56,096 nt of DNA. It comes from an uncultured Ruminococcus sp. (GTDB lineage Bacteria > Bacillota > Clostridia > Oscillospirales > Ruminococcaceae). Both the position numbers and the translations under genes were made by a program. The stretch is from positions 1 to 56,096 of the forward strand of contig NZ_CAMYUE010000014.1 of assembly GCF_947301925.1 (NCBI RefSeq), given 5' to 3'. Shown piece by piece: positions 25,294-34,096 of this stretch (position 1 is the stretch's first letter; every line of letters begins with the position of its first letter). Under the pieces are notes generated by a model. The model saw only the letters and a program-made list of their open reading frames with translations, was not told the origin of the DNA and ran no database searches.

Positions 25294-25944
25294 ATGAGAG
25301 ACAAGGACATTCTTTTATTTGATCTTGACGGTACTCTTACCGACTCCACCGAGGGAATACTGAACTGCCTGAGATACGCCCTGGAGCGTATGGGCTTTGA
25401 ATATCCCGAGGATACCAACAGATTTCTCGGTCCGCCGCTGTATTTCTCCTTCGCGGAGTTCTGCGGCATGAACGGGGAGCAGGTGCAGGAGGCGGTAAGG
25501 ATATTCCGCGAGAGGTACTCCGTCACGGGACTATTTGAAAACCGCGTTTACGAGGGTATCCCAGAAATGCTGGACAGGCTGAAAAAGAGCGGCAAGCGGC
25601 TCATGGTGGCCACAAGCAAGCCCGAGGTTTACGCAGTGCGCATATTCGACAGATTCGGCCTTTCACAGTTCTTTGAAATAGTGGGCGGAGCCGACATCAA
25701 CGGCACCCGCAACAACAAGGACGAAGTCATAGAATACGTCCTCGCAAGGGCAGACGCTGCCGACAGGAGCAGAGTGCTCATGATCGGCGACCGCCGGCAG
25801 GACGTTGACGGCGCTCACAGTACAGGCATAGAATGTATGGGCATACTCTGGGGCTTCGGCTCGGCAGAGGAGCTGACGGAGGCGGGCGCTGACTTCATCG
25901 CGCAGACGCCCCGGGAAGCGGCAGATATGCTGCTGAAGGAATAA
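25294..25944 (+). CDS. HAD-superfamily phosphatase, Gph-like
   Basis: A 216-aa haloacid dehalogenase-type hydrolase, subfamily I with an alpha-helical cap. Motif I is DLDGTLTDS (nucleophile and acid Asp), motif II is VATSKP, the motif III Lys lies in KPEVY or nearby, and motif IV is MIGDRRQDVDGA. It is closest in type to phosphoglycolate phosphatases or pyrophosphatases such as PpaX, but the substrate is unknown. The start overlaps the purE end region with no separate ribosome binding site, so it is translationally coupled. Housekeeping removal of a phosphorylated side product is possible. Confidence 0.85.
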   Translation: MRDKDILLFDLDGTLTDSTEGILNCLRYALERMGFEYPEDTNRFLGPPLYFSFAEFCGMNGEQVQEAVRIFRERYSVTGLFENRVYEGIPEMLDRLKKSGKRLMVATSKPEVYAVRIFDRFGLSQFFEIVGGADINGTRNNKDEVIEYVLARADAADRSRVLMIGDRRQDVDGAHSTGIECMGILWGFGSAEELTEAGADFIAQTPREAADMLLKE

Positions 25945-25964
25945 CAATACAGGAGGAAGACATC

Positions 25965-26174
25965 ATGTTCGGAAACAAGGACGAAAAACCCGAGAAGCCC
26001 AAGCGCTTCAGGCTCATATCATCACAGGTCATAAACAATGTAAGATACGACGTTCTTATGGACAGAATGACGGGCGTATGCTACACTTCCACACATTCCT
26101 ATTACGGCGGCACCCGTATCACCCCCATGCTGGATAAGGACGGCAGGCCCTATGTGGATCCCGCCTACAGGTGA
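25965..26174 (+). CDS. DUF6440 family small protein
   Basis: A 69-aa protein that matches the pattern I know from DUF6440: a DVLMDRMTGVCY strand pair, then YYGGTRITPMLDKDGRPY. It is soluble, with no signal peptide. GGAGG lies 8 bases before the ATG. It is placed between a HAD phosphatase and purC in the cluster. No function is known. Confidence 0.8.
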   Translation: MFGNKDEKPEKPKRFRLISSQVINNVRYDVLMDRMTGVCYTSTHSYYGGTRITPMLDKDGRPYVDPAYR

Positions 26175-26267
26175 TACGCACCAAACACAGCGGCACAGCC
26201 TACAATTTCCGCAATGCTGCGGGATTGCATATATAATCATTTATATATCTCAAGGAGGAATTTTAAA

Positions 26268-26987
26268 ATGGAAAACATCGAAAAGAAGGAACAGCTCTAT
26301 GAGGGCAAGGCCAAGAAGGTCTATGCCACAAACGATCCCGACCTTGTGATCGTTGATTACAAGGACGACGCAACTGCGTTCAACGGTGAAAAGAAGGGCA
26401 CTATCGCAGGCAAGGGCGTCATCAACAACAAGATGACAAACTTCATGTTCAAGATGCTCGAAAAGGAAGGCGTTCCCACTCATCTCGTAGAGGAGATCAG
26501 CGACCGCGAGACTATTGTCAAGAAGGTCTCCATCGTTCCCCTTGAGGTTATCATCAGAAATGTGGCAGCAGGCAGCTTCTCAAAGAGAATGGGCGTAGAG
26601 GAAGGCAAGCAGCTCCTCTGTCCTATCCTTGAATTCAGCTACAAGAACGACGATCTTGGCGATCCCTTCATCAACGATTACTACGCTCTGGCTCTCGGCA
26701 TCGCTACAAAGGAAGAGCTGGACACCATCGCAAAGTATGCCTTCAAGGTAAACGAGTTCATGGTGAAGTTCTTCAAGGGACTCAACATCGACCTCATCGA
26801 CTTCAAGATCGAGTTCGGCAAGACCTCCGACGGCACTATCATCCTGGCTGACGAGATCTCTCCCGACACCTGCCGCTTCTGGGATTCCACAACTCACGAG
26901 AAGCTGGACAAGGACCGCTTCCGCAGAGATATGGGCGGCGTAGAAGAAGCTTATCAGGAAATCATGAAGAGACTTATGGGAGAGTAA
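26268..26987 (+). CDS. purC: SAICAR synthetase
   Basis: A 239-aa phosphoribosylaminoimidazole-succinocarboxamide synthase that joins aspartate to CAIR using ATP. It shows [10 protein letters not shown], the DDATAFNG motif, [12 protein letters not shown], and the LIDFKIEFG...[14 protein letters not shown] signature. The start at 26268 has AAGGAGG 8 bases upstream. It ends 3 bases before the purF-like gene, indicating tight coupling. Confidence 0.97.
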   Translation: MENIEKKEQLYEGKAKKVYATNDPDLVIVDYKDDATAFNGEKKGTIAGKGVINNKMTNFMFKMLEKEGVPTHLVEEISDRETIVKKVSIVPLEVIIRNVAAGSFSKRMGVEEGKQLLCPILEFSYKNDDLGDPFINDYYALALGIATKEELDTIAKYAFKVNEFMVKFFKGLNIDLIDFKIEFGKTSDGTIILADEISPDTCRFWDSTTHEKLDKDRFRRDMGGVEEAYQEIMKRLMGE

Positions 26988-26990
26988 TAT

Positions 26991-28415
26991 ATGGGCGGTT
27001 TTTTTGGTGCAGCCTCTAAAAATGACTGCGTTACCGACGTATTTTTCGGAACAGACTATCATTCGCATCTCGGCACCAGAAGAGGCGGTATGACCTCATG
27101 GTCCGAGGAGAACGGATTTCAGAGAAATATCCACAGCATCGAGAATTCTCCCTTCCGTACAAAGTTCGAGAACGATGTTGTCAATATGAGAGGCAAGCTC
27201 TGTATCGGCTGTATCAGCGATACAGACCCTCAGCCTATACTGGTGCGCTCAAAGCTGGGCATATATGCGGTATGCTCCGTAGGCATAATCCGCAACGCTG
27301 ACGCTCTTGTCAACGAGCTCCTTGAACAGGGCTGCGCCAACTTTGAGTCAATGAGCAGCGGCAATATAAACTCAGGTGACCTCATCGGCGCTCTTATCGC
27401 ACAGAAGGACAGCTTCGTGGACGGTATCCGCTATGCACAGGAAAAGATAGAGGGAACCATGTCCCTTATCATACTCACCAAGGAAAGCATCATAGCCGCA
27501 AGGGACAAGTTCGGCAGACTTCCTATAATCATAGGCAGGAGAAGCGACGGCTTCTGCCTCTCCACAGAGTCCTTCGCATTCCAGAAGCTGGGTTACGCCA
27601 CCTTCAGGGAGCTTGAGGCAGGCGAGATCGTGGAGCTCACCGCCGACGAATGTAAGGTGCTGGACAAGGGCGATCCCTCAAAGATGAAGATCTGCACCTT
27701 CCTCTGGACATACTACGGCTACCCCAATGCGGTATACGAGGGCGTCAATGTCGAGGTAATGCGTACACGCAACGGCGAGATAATGGCAGAGAACGACATC
27801 AAGAACGGCAGGCTCCCCGATGTGGACTACATCTGCGGCGTTCCCGATTCGGGTACCCCCCACGCTATCGGCTATGCCAACAGGAGCGGTATACCCTTCG
27901 CAAGACCTTTCATAAAGTATACCCCCACATGGCCCAGAAGCTTCATGCCCACCAACCAGAGCATGAGAAATCAGGTGGCAAAGATGAAGCTCATACCCGT
28001 TCATGACCTTATAAACGGAAAGAAGCTCCTCTTCGTGGACGACAGTATCGTAAGAGGCACACAGATGAGAGAGACCGTGGAGTTCCTCTATGAGCACGGC
28101 GCAAAGGAAGTCCATATGCGCTCTGCCTGTCCTCCCATCATGTACGGCTGCAAGTACCTCAACTTCTCGCGCAGCACATCCGAGATGGAGCTCATCGCAA
28201 GACAGATAATCGACGAATTCGAGGGACCTGTCGGCGTAAGACATATCGAGGAATACAGCAATTCCGCAACAGAGAGAGGCCGCAGGCTCAGAGACGAGAT
28301 CTGCAAGAGGCTCCGCCTCACCTCCCTTGAATTCCAGACCCTTGAGGGTACGGAAAAGGCCGTGGGCCTTGACAGCTGCGGACTCTGCACCTACTGCTGG
28401 AACGGCAAAGAATAA
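26991..28415 (+). CDS. purF: PurF-like amidophosphoribosyltransferase lacking the catalytic Cys
   Basis: A 474-aa protein with full PurF architecture: N-terminal Ntn-glutaminase-like domain, then a PRTase domain with the PRPP loop [16 protein letters not shown] (about 344-359). Normal PurF starts, after processing, with Cys (CGIFG); here the sequence is [13 protein letters not shown], so the nucleophile needed to release ammonia from glutamine is Gly. Cysteines compatible with a 4Fe-4S cluster are kept (one in KMKICTFLW, one in YGCKYLN, and CGLCTYC near the end). Similar MGGFFG-type homologues exist in other anaerobes, as I recall. The protein may use free ammonia or a partner glutaminase, or a second purF may exist elsewhere. 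The position after purC supports a purine role. Confidence 0.88.
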   Translation: MGGFFGAASKNDCVTDVFFGTDYHSHLGTRRGGMTSWSEENGFQRNIHSIENSPFRTKFENDVVNMRGKLCIGCISDTDPQPILVRSKLGIYAVCSVGIIRNADALVNELLEQGCANFESMSSGNINSGDLIGALIAQKDSFVDGIRYAQEKIEGTMSLIILTKESIIAARDKFGRLPIIIGRRSDGFCLSTESFAFQKLGYATFRELEAGEIVELTADECKVLDKGDPSKMKICTFLWTYYGYPNAVYEGVNVEVMRTRNGEIMAENDIKNGRLPDVDYICGVPDSGTPHAIGYANRSGIPFARPFIKYTPTWPRSFMPTNQSMRNQVAKMKLIPVHDLINGKKLLFVDDSIVRGTQMRETVEFLYEHGAKEVHMRSACPPIMYGCKYLNFSRSTSEMELIARQIIDEFEGPVGVRHIEEYSNSATERGRRLRDEICKRLRLTSLEFQTLEGTEKAVGLDSCGLCTYCWNGKE

Positions 28416-28426
28416 ACATATACGCT

Positions 28427-28451
28427 GTCTCCCTGCCTGCGGCAGGGAGAC
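28427..28451 (+). repeat. Intercistronic hairpin between purF-like and purM
   Basis: Perfect 11-bp stem GTCTCCCTGCC (28427-28437) / GGCAGGGAGAC (28441-28451) with a 3-base loop. There is no T tract, so it is more likely an mRNA stabilising or processing element than a terminator. Confidence 0.7.
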
Positions 28452-28474
28452 AAACAACTATGGAGGATTTCATT

Positions 28475-29512
28475 ATGAACAACAGTTTTTCCGAAAGCTA
28501 CAAGAAGGCCGGTGTTGATGTTACCGCAGGCTACAAGTCTGTGGAGCTCATGAAGGAGCATATCGCCCGCACCATGATAAAGGGCGCTCTCTCCGGCATA
28601 GGCGGCTTCGGCGGTCTCTTTGAGCTGGATATGACAGGCATACAGAAGCCCGTCCTCGTTTCGGGCACCGACGGCGTCGGCACCAAGATAAAGCTGGCTT
28701 TCATCATGGACAAGCACGATACGGTAGGTATCGACTGCGTTGCCATGTGCGTAAACGATATCATCTGCTGCGGCGCAAAGCCCCAGTTCTTCCTTGATTA
28801 TATCGCCTGCGGAAAGAATTTCCCCGAGAAGATAGCAACTATCGTTTCAGGCGTTGCAGAGGGCTGCGTTCAGGCTGAGTGCGCTCTCATCGGCGGCGAG
28901 ACCGCAGAGCACCCGGGTCTTATGCCCGAGGACGAGTACGACCTTGCAGGCTTCTCTGTAGGCGTTGTGGATAAGGACAAGATCCTCCGCCCCGATACAC
29001 AGAAGGCAGGCGACGTTCTCATCGCAATCAAGTCAAGCGGCGTACACTCCAACGGCTTCTCACTGGTAAGAAGAGTGTTCGACGTAAACGAGCAGAACCT
29101 CTCCATGCACTTCGACGACCTGGGCACTACCCTGGGCGAGTGTCTCCTCACTCCCACACGCATCTATGTAAAGGCCGTAATGAGCCTTCTCGACGCTGTA
29201 AAGGTAAAGTCCATATCGCACATCACAGGCGGCGGCTTCTATGAGAATATCCCCCGCTCTCTCCCCGGGAACCTTGCTGCAAAGATCGAGAGGAACGCCG
29301 TTCAGGTGCTCCCCATCTTCGACCTTATCCGCAGAACAGGCGATATCCCCGAGAGAGATATGTTCAATACCTTCAACATGGGTGTCGGCATGGTAGTATC
29401 CGTTGACAAGAACGACGCAGACAAGGCCATCGCAGCCATCAAGGCCGCAGGCGAGGACGCTTACGTTCTCGGCGAGCTTGTTGAGTCGGAGGAAGGCGTT
29501 ATCATCTGCTGA
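28475..29512 (+). CDS. purM: Phosphoribosylformylglycinamidine cyclo-ligase
   Basis: A 345-aa AIR synthetase that closes the imidazole ring from FGAM with ATP. It has the YKKAGVD start, the GIGGFGGLF segment, [25 protein letters not shown] and the C-terminal [10 protein letters not shown]...FNMGVGM signature. The start at 28475 is 8 bases after GGAGG; an earlier in-frame ATG overlaps that site. Length is normal. Its FGAM supplier (PurL/Q/S) is not in the window. Confidence 0.97.
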   Translation: MNNSFSESYKKAGVDVTAGYKSVELMKEHIARTMIKGALSGIGGFGGLFELDMTGIQKPVLVSGTDGVGTKIKLAFIMDKHDTVGIDCVAMCVNDIICCGAKPQFFLDYIACGKNFPEKIATIVSGVAEGCVQAECALIGGETAEHPGLMPEDEYDLAGFSVGVVDKDKILRPDTQKAGDVLIAIKSSGVHSNGFSLVRRVFDVNEQNLSMHFDDLGTTLGECLLTPTRIYVKAVMSLLDAVKVKSISHITGGGFYENIPRSLPGNLAAKIERNAVQVLPIFDLIRRTGDIPERDMFNTFNMGVGMVVSVDKNDADKAIAAIKAAGEDAYVLGELVESEEGVIIC

Positions 29513-29629
29513 TACATTTATATAAGCACTTTTCATCATAGCAGCAGCCGCAGAACTATCCGCACCTCCAATCTGCTTACAAACAAGGGGTAAAAGGGAT
29601 ACGGTGATTCTACAAAGACGGTGATGTTT

Positions 29630-30511
29630 ATGAAAATACGCAGAACGGCAGCGATCGCTGCCCTTTGCGCTGCCCTTTCAGCTCTTCCGCTGTACGGCGG
29701 CGCTGCCGGGAATATCGGCATGGACTATAATTCCGACGGCACGGTGGACTGCTTCGATATGATAGCCGCAAGGAAAAATACCGGGATATCACGCGCCGAA
29801 CTCAATGCTCTGCAAAAGTTTCTGCTGGGCGTCAACGGAAAGGTCCCCGCCGAATTCGAGATACCCGACTATCCCATAGACGAGAGCTGTATACTGGAGC
29901 CCAAGGGCACTGTGCACACAGGCGAAGGCACCTTCTACGGCGGCGGATATACGGGCGGCCACGCTATGCTGGATCCTGTATCCCGTGACTACTGGATAGT
30001 CGCAATGAACCACGCAGACTACAACGAGGCACAGCTTGCAGGAGCCTATCTGGAGGTAACAGGCGAGCTGGGCACTATAAAGATGCTGGTGACAGACGAG
30101 CTCCCCGAGGGCAAAAAGGGCGACCTTGACCTCTATACTGACGCCTTTCCCCTTATCGCTCCCGTTGAGAAGGGCAGAGTGCCTGTCAGCTGGAAGATAA
30201 TTCCCCTGGATACCGCGGAGGACGCTCCCATATCATTCAAATACAAAGAGGGCAGCACGGAATTCTGGTGCGGAGTTCAGGTCCGCAACCACCGCTACCC
30301 CATAACAAAGCTGGAATACCTTGACGAAAACGGCGACTTCGTGGAGATCCCCCGCCGTCCGTACAATTACTTTGAATCCCGTGATATGGGCAAGGGACCT
30401 TTTACCTTCCGTATCACCGATATCTACGGACAGGTGGTAGTGGACAGGGACATCCCCCTCTCCTATGACGATACCGTTATCATACAGGGCCATGTCCAGT
30501 TCCCCGAATAA
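29630..30511 (+). CDS. Secreted bacterial expansin with a dockerin-like segment
   Basis: A 293-aa protein with a signal peptide (about 1-27), a dockerin-like half (DYNSDGTVDCFDM, then a degenerate second helix ELNALQKFLLG), and a two-domain expansin like B. subtilis EXLX1. Domain 1 has GTFYGGGYTGG, VAMNHADYN, VTDELPEG and DLDLYTDAF; domain 2 has EFWCGVQVRNHRYP, PYNYF and the terminal GHVQFPE. The aspartates matching EXLX1 Asp71 and Asp82 are kept, but Tyr73 is Leu and the first Trp of the WW pair is Phe. Expansins loosen cellulose networks without hydrolysis. The start at 29630 is favoured by the signal peptide; GTG 29621 and ATG 29624 are alternatives. Its place inside a purine operon is odd. 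Confidence 0.9.
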   Translation: MKIRRTAAIAALCAALSALPLYGGAAGNIGMDYNSDGTVDCFDMIAARKNTGISRAELNALQKFLLGVNGKVPAEFEIPDYPIDESCILEPKGTVHTGEGTFYGGGYTGGHAMLDPVSRDYWIVAMNHADYNEAQLAGAYLEVTGELGTIKMLVTDELPEGKKGDLDLYTDAFPLIAPVEKGRVPVSWKIIPLDTAEDAPISFKYKEGSTEFWCGVQVRNHRYPITKLEYLDENGDFVEIPRRPYNYFESRDMGKGPFTFRITDIYGQVVVDRDIPLSYDDTVIIQGHVQFPE

Positions 30512-30513
30512 TT

Positions 30514-30981
30514 ATGAAAGTTAAACCTATAGATCTTGCATGGGCGGCAGTTTCAATGTTCATCGTGGGCTATTCCTACCGCATCGGCCGCCTGCTTTTC
30601 GGGCTGGTACTGATATATGTGCTCATGGCAGTTATTTTCTGCTGGCACATAATATCCGTAAAAAAGAGCCTGAAACGCAATATAACCGTATACGGTACGG
30701 TCAAGGACTATTTTGAAAAGGACAAAGGCAAGCACGTCTACCCCATTCTCAGCTATACCACCGAGGAGGGCAGGGTGGTGACCTCAGCCTATACCGTCCA
30801 GGACACCAAAAAGCGCTACGACATAGGCAGCGAAGAACTCATATGCTACGATCCGAAGGATCCCATGTTCTTCTATTTTGCAGGCCGCGAGGACGACCTC
30901 ACAAGGGACTATACCCGTTTCCTGCTCATAGGCGGAATAATTGCAGCTTTACTGTTCATCTTCGCACTGTCCACATTGTAA
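30514..30981 (+). CDS. DUF3592-like membrane protein
   Basis: A 155-aa protein with two N-terminal hydrophobic stretches (about 8-48), a small soluble beta domain carrying YPILSYTTEEGRVV and a CYDPKDP motif, and a C-terminal transmembrane helix (LLIGGIIAALLFIFAL). This is the DUF3592 layout. It starts 2 bases after the expansin stop with no clear ribosome binding site, so it is probably coupled to it. Function unknown. Confidence 0.78.
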   Translation: MKVKPIDLAWAAVSMFIVGYSYRIGRLLFGLVLIYVLMAVIFCWHIISVKKSLKRNITVYGTVKDYFEKDKGKHVYPILSYTTEEGRVVTSAYTVQDTKKRYDIGSEELICYDPKDPMFFYFAGREDDLTRDYTRFLLIGGIIAALLFIFALSTL

Positions 30982-30997
30982 ACAGGAGGCATAACTC

Positions 30998-31621
30998 ATG
31001 AAAAACATAGTCGTTCTCGTCTCGGGCGGCGGCACTAATCTACAGGCGCTTATCGACGCCGAAAAGTCGGGCATCATCAAGGAAGGCAGGATAACCTGCG
31101 TTATCTCTTCAAAGGAAGGCGTTTACGCTCTTGAAAGAGCAGCGCAGAACGGCATAAAGAGCCGCGTTATCCCCCGCAAGGAGTACGCCGATATAGCGTC
31201 CTACACAAAGGCAGTCACCGACGCTCTCATCGAGGAAAAGGCTGACCTTGTGGTATATGCGGGCTTCATGACCATACTCGACCAGCAGGTGGTAAAGGCG
31301 TTCCCCTACAAAATGATGAACGTTCACCCTGCACTGATACCCAGCTTCTGCGGAAAGGGCTTCTACGGACTTCACGTTCACGAGGCGGCTCTGGCGGCGG
31401 GAGTAAAGCTCTCGGGAGCAACGGTGCATTTTGTTACCGAGGAGTGTGACGGCGGCCCCATAATATTACAGAAGGCTGTCCCCGTGGAAAACGGCGATAC
31501 TCCCGAGACCTTGCAGAAACGTATCATGGAACAGGCCGAGTGGAAGATACTTCCCGAGGCTGTATCCCTGTTCTGTCAGGACAGGATAGAGATAAAAGAC
31601 GGCAAGGCCTATGTAAAATGA
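30998..31621 (+). CDS. purN: Phosphoribosylglycinamide formyltransferase
   Basis: A 207-aa folate-dependent GAR transformylase (10-formyl-THF donor). It has VVLVSGGGTNLQALIDA, the catalytic MNVHPALIPSFCGKGFYG with the Asn and His of the active site, SGATVHFVTEECDGGPIILQ with the key Asp. An AGGAGG site precedes the start. It is separated from purM by the expansin and DUF3592 genes. The downstream CmpB gene starts 4 bases after its stop. Confidence 0.96.
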   Translation: MKNIVVLVSGGGTNLQALIDAEKSGIIKEGRITCVISSKEGVYALERAAQNGIKSRVIPRKEYADIASYTKAVTDALIEEKADLVVYAGFMTILDQQVVKAFPYKMMNVHPALIPSFCGKGFYGLHVHEAALAAGVKLSGATVHFVTEECDGGPIILQKAVPVENGDTPETLQKRIMEQAEWKILPEAVSLFCQDRIEIKDGKAYVK

Positions 31622-31625
31622 CACC

Positions 31626-32210
31626 ATGGCTAAGATAAAGGAATTATTTGAAAAGCAGACCGTTCAGAAGCTGTTTCTCTGCTTCTGGATGTACGCTCTG
31701 CTGGGCTGGATATACGAGGTGTTCCTGGAGGTAGTGGTCTACCGCTGGGGCTTCCACAACAGGGGCGAGCTCTTCGGCCCGTATCTGCCCATATACGGCG
31801 TGGGAGCAATGCTGTTCCTGCTTTGCTTCAGCCGTCTCATGAAGAAAAAAGACGTTAAATGGCTGAACATCGTAAAGCCTTTTCTGATATTCCTTGGCTG
31901 TATGGCTGTGGCTACCGCCGTGGAGCTGGCCGCTTCCTACATACTGGAATACACCAGCGGCTCATGGCCGTGGCAGACCTATGCGCGGTACAAGTACAAC
32001 TTCCAGGCGCGTATAGCTCTCAGCACATCCATCCGCTTCGGACTGGGCGGACTGCTGTTCATGTACATAGTACAGCCATTCTACAATTGGCTTCTCTCAA
32101 AGCCGACAAAGAAGACCATCAACATCATCGCCGTCATCGTGCTGGTGATAGTTGTTACCGACTTTATACTGACAAATGCACTGGGGTACACGCCTAAGCT
32201 GGCTCAATGA
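31626..32210 (+). CDS. CmpB-type (PF06541) membrane protein, copy 1
   Basis: A 194-aa integral membrane protein of the family called putative ABC-transporter type IV (ABC_trans_CmpB). It has about five hydrophobic segments and the motifs CFWMYALLGWIYEV, GPYLPIYGVGA and FGLGGLLFMYIVQP. It starts 4 bases after purN with no ribosome binding site of its own, so it depends on translational coupling. It is a close paralogue of the next gene. Despite the name, no transport activity is established. Confidence 0.85.
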   Translation: MAKIKELFEKQTVQKLFLCFWMYALLGWIYEVFLEVVVYRWGFHNRGELFGPYLPIYGVGAMLFLLCFSRLMKKKDVKWLNIVKPFLIFLGCMAVATAVELAASYILEYTSGSWPWQTYARYKYNFQARIALSTSIRFGLGGLLFMYIVQPFYNWLLSKPTKKTINIIAVIVLVIVVTDFILTNALGYTPKLAQ

Positions 32211-32240
32211 TACGGCTGCGGCAGTAAACGAAACAATACT

Positions 32241-32807
32241 ATGAACAAGATAAAGGAATTATTGGAAAAACAAACCGTTCAGAAGCTGTTTCTCTGCTTC
32301 TGGATGTATGCCATACTCGGCTGGATATACGAGGTCTTCCTGGAGGTAGTTGTCTATAAATGGGGCTTTACCAATCTGGGAATAATGTTCGGGCCGTACT
32401 GTCCCATATACGCGGTGGGAGCGCTGCTGTTCCTGCTGTTCTTCGGACGCTTCCTGAAAAAGGAAGGTGGGCTTCCCTTGCAGATATCCCGTCCATTCAT
32501 CATATTCTTCGGCTCAATGGCCATTGCGACTGCTGTGGAGCTTGCAGGAACATATATCCTTGAATACTTCACAGGAGGCTGGCCGTGGGATACCTATGCG
32601 GACTATGATATCAACTTTCAGGCAAGGATAGCCCTGTCCCCTTCGCTGAGATTCGGCATGGGCGGACTGCTGTTCATGTATTTTGTCCAGCCCTTCTTCA
32701 ATTGGCTTCTTGCAAAACCGAAGCCAAAAACGCTTAATATCATAACCATTGCAGCCCTTGTGACAGTTGTGACGGACTTCACCCTCACACTGATATTAAG
32801 GTACTGA
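32241..32807 (+). CDS. CmpB-type (PF06541) membrane protein, copy 2
   Basis: A 188-aa paralogue of the preceding gene with near-identical N-terminus (KIKELLEKQTVQKLFLCFWM) and the same segments (GPYCPIYAVGA, FGMGGLLFMYFVQP). The two arose by tandem duplication 30 bases apart. The ribosome binding site is weak. The DNA similarity is also high at the 5' ends, so the duplication may be fairly recent or subject to gene conversion. Confidence 0.85.
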   Translation: MNKIKELLEKQTVQKLFLCFWMYAILGWIYEVFLEVVVYKWGFTNLGIMFGPYCPIYAVGALLFLLFFGRFLKKEGGLPLQISRPFIIFFGSMAIATAVELAGTYILEYFTGGWPWDTYADYDINFQARIALSPSLRFGMGGLLFMYFVQPFFNWLLAKPKPKTLNIITIAALVTVVTDFTLTLILRY

Positions 32808-32842
32808 TACACACATACTATTATCCGAAAGGAGTTTTTATT

Positions 32843-33556
32843 ATGAAAAAGCTTGATCTTGCACAGGAGCTCAGCTCCAACGCTTACCCCGGAAGAGGTA
32901 TCGTGATCGGTAAGTCCGACTGCGGAAAGTACGCCGTTACCGCTTACTTCATCATGGGCAGAAGCGAGAACAGCCGCAACAGAGTATTCATCGAGGAGGG
33001 CAGAGGCATACGCACAGAGGCCTTCGATCCTTCCAAGCTCACCGATCCCCACCTTATCATCTATGCTCCCGTAAGAGTTCTCGGCAACAAGCTCATCGTT
33101 ACCAACGGCGACCAGACCGATACTATCTACGAGCTCATGGACAAGCAGTACACCTTCGAGCAGGCTCTCCGCACAAGAGAGTTCGAGGACGACGCTCCCA
33201 ACTTCACACCCCGTATCTCGGGTATACTCCGCTTCGGCGAGGAGGGCTTCAACTATGCAATGTCTATCCTCAAGAGCGCAAACGGCAATCCCGACTCATG
33301 TCAGAGATACACATTCAGCTACACAAATCCCCTTGCAGGCGAGGGACACTTCATACACACCTACATGGGCGACGGTTCTCCCCTGCCCAGCTTTGAGGGC
33401 GAGCCCAAGCTGGTGGGCATAAGCGGAAATATCGACCAGTTCACGGATATGCTCTGGAACAATCTCAACGCTGACAACAAGGTATCTCTCTTTGTTCGCT
33501 ACGTTGACCTTGAAACAAACGCCGAGGAGACTCGTATCGTAAACAAGAACAAGTAA
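32843..33556 (+). CDS. purO: IMP cyclohydrolase, PurO type
   Basis: A 237-aa enzyme of the PF07826 family, first described in archaea, that closes FAICAR to IMP. The recognised pattern is NAYPGRGIVIG near the start, the YFIMGRSENSRNR segment (about 35-48), and GHFIHTYMGDGSPLPSF towards the end. It replaces the cyclohydrolase half of bifunctional PurH. AAAGGAG precedes the start. The AICAR formyltransferase that makes its substrate is encoded two genes downstream as a separate protein. Confidence 0.92.
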   Translation: MKKLDLAQELSSNAYPGRGIVIGKSDCGKYAVTAYFIMGRSENSRNRVFIEEGRGIRTEAFDPSKLTDPHLIIYAPVRVLGNKLIVTNGDQTDTIYELMDKQYTFEQALRTREFEDDAPNFTPRISGILRFGEEGFNYAMSILKSANGNPDSCQRYTFSYTNPLAGEGHFIHTYMGDGSPLPSFEGEPKLVGISGNIDQFTDMLWNNLNADNKVSLFVRYVDLETNAEETRIVNKNK

Positions 33557-33574
33557 TAAAGCCATTCAGGCTTA

Positions 33575-34063
33575 ATGGCCATGAAAATATCATTTGATCT
33601 TGATGAAACTCTTTTCGTTAATCCTGCGGAAGTTCCAATTGAACCTGAGCTTAAATTCCCGTATAACAAAATATACAAGGACAAGCTCAGAAAGGGTGCT
33701 GTTGAGCTCCTCAAGGAGATAAACAACTCTGATACCGAGCTGTGGATATATACCACCTCCAACAGAACGGAGCGCTATATCAACGGTATCTTCAGGCACT
33801 ACGGCATAAGGATAGACAGCATCGTCAACGCCGTCCGCCACGAAAAAGAAGTGGCAAGGGGCAGGGCGAATTTCCCGTCGAAATCCCCTGCTGCCTACCG
33901 CATAGACCTTCACGTTGATGACGAAAAGTCCGTCTATGAAAACGGTATCGCCAACGGCTTTCGCGTGTACCGTATCTCCAACGATGATACGGACTGGGTA
34001 AACAATATCCGCAGGGAGCTTGAAAGGATAAGAAAAGTCAATCAGGCAAATCAAAAGACATAA
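33575..34063 (+). CDS. HAD-like hydrolase
   Basis: A 162-aa compact HAD-type protein without a large cap domain. Motif I is SFDLDETLF, motif II is IYTTSNR, and a DLHVDDEKS segment near residue 113 supplies the motif IV acid residues. The substrate is unknown. ATG 33575 and 33581 are both possible starts; neither has a strong ribosome binding site. It lies between purO and the AICAR formyltransferase gene, so a link to nucleotide phosphates is possible but not shown. Confidence 0.75.
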   Translation: MAMKISFDLDETLFVNPAEVPIEPELKFPYNKIYKDKLRKGAVELLKEINNSDTELWIYTTSNRTERYINGIFRHYGIRIDSIVNAVRHEKEVARGRANFPSKSPAAYRIDLHVDDEKSVYENGIANGFRVYRISNDDTDWVNNIRRELERIRKVNQANQKT

Positions 34064-34096
34064 GAATAATGAATTAATATAAGGAGGACATGAAAA

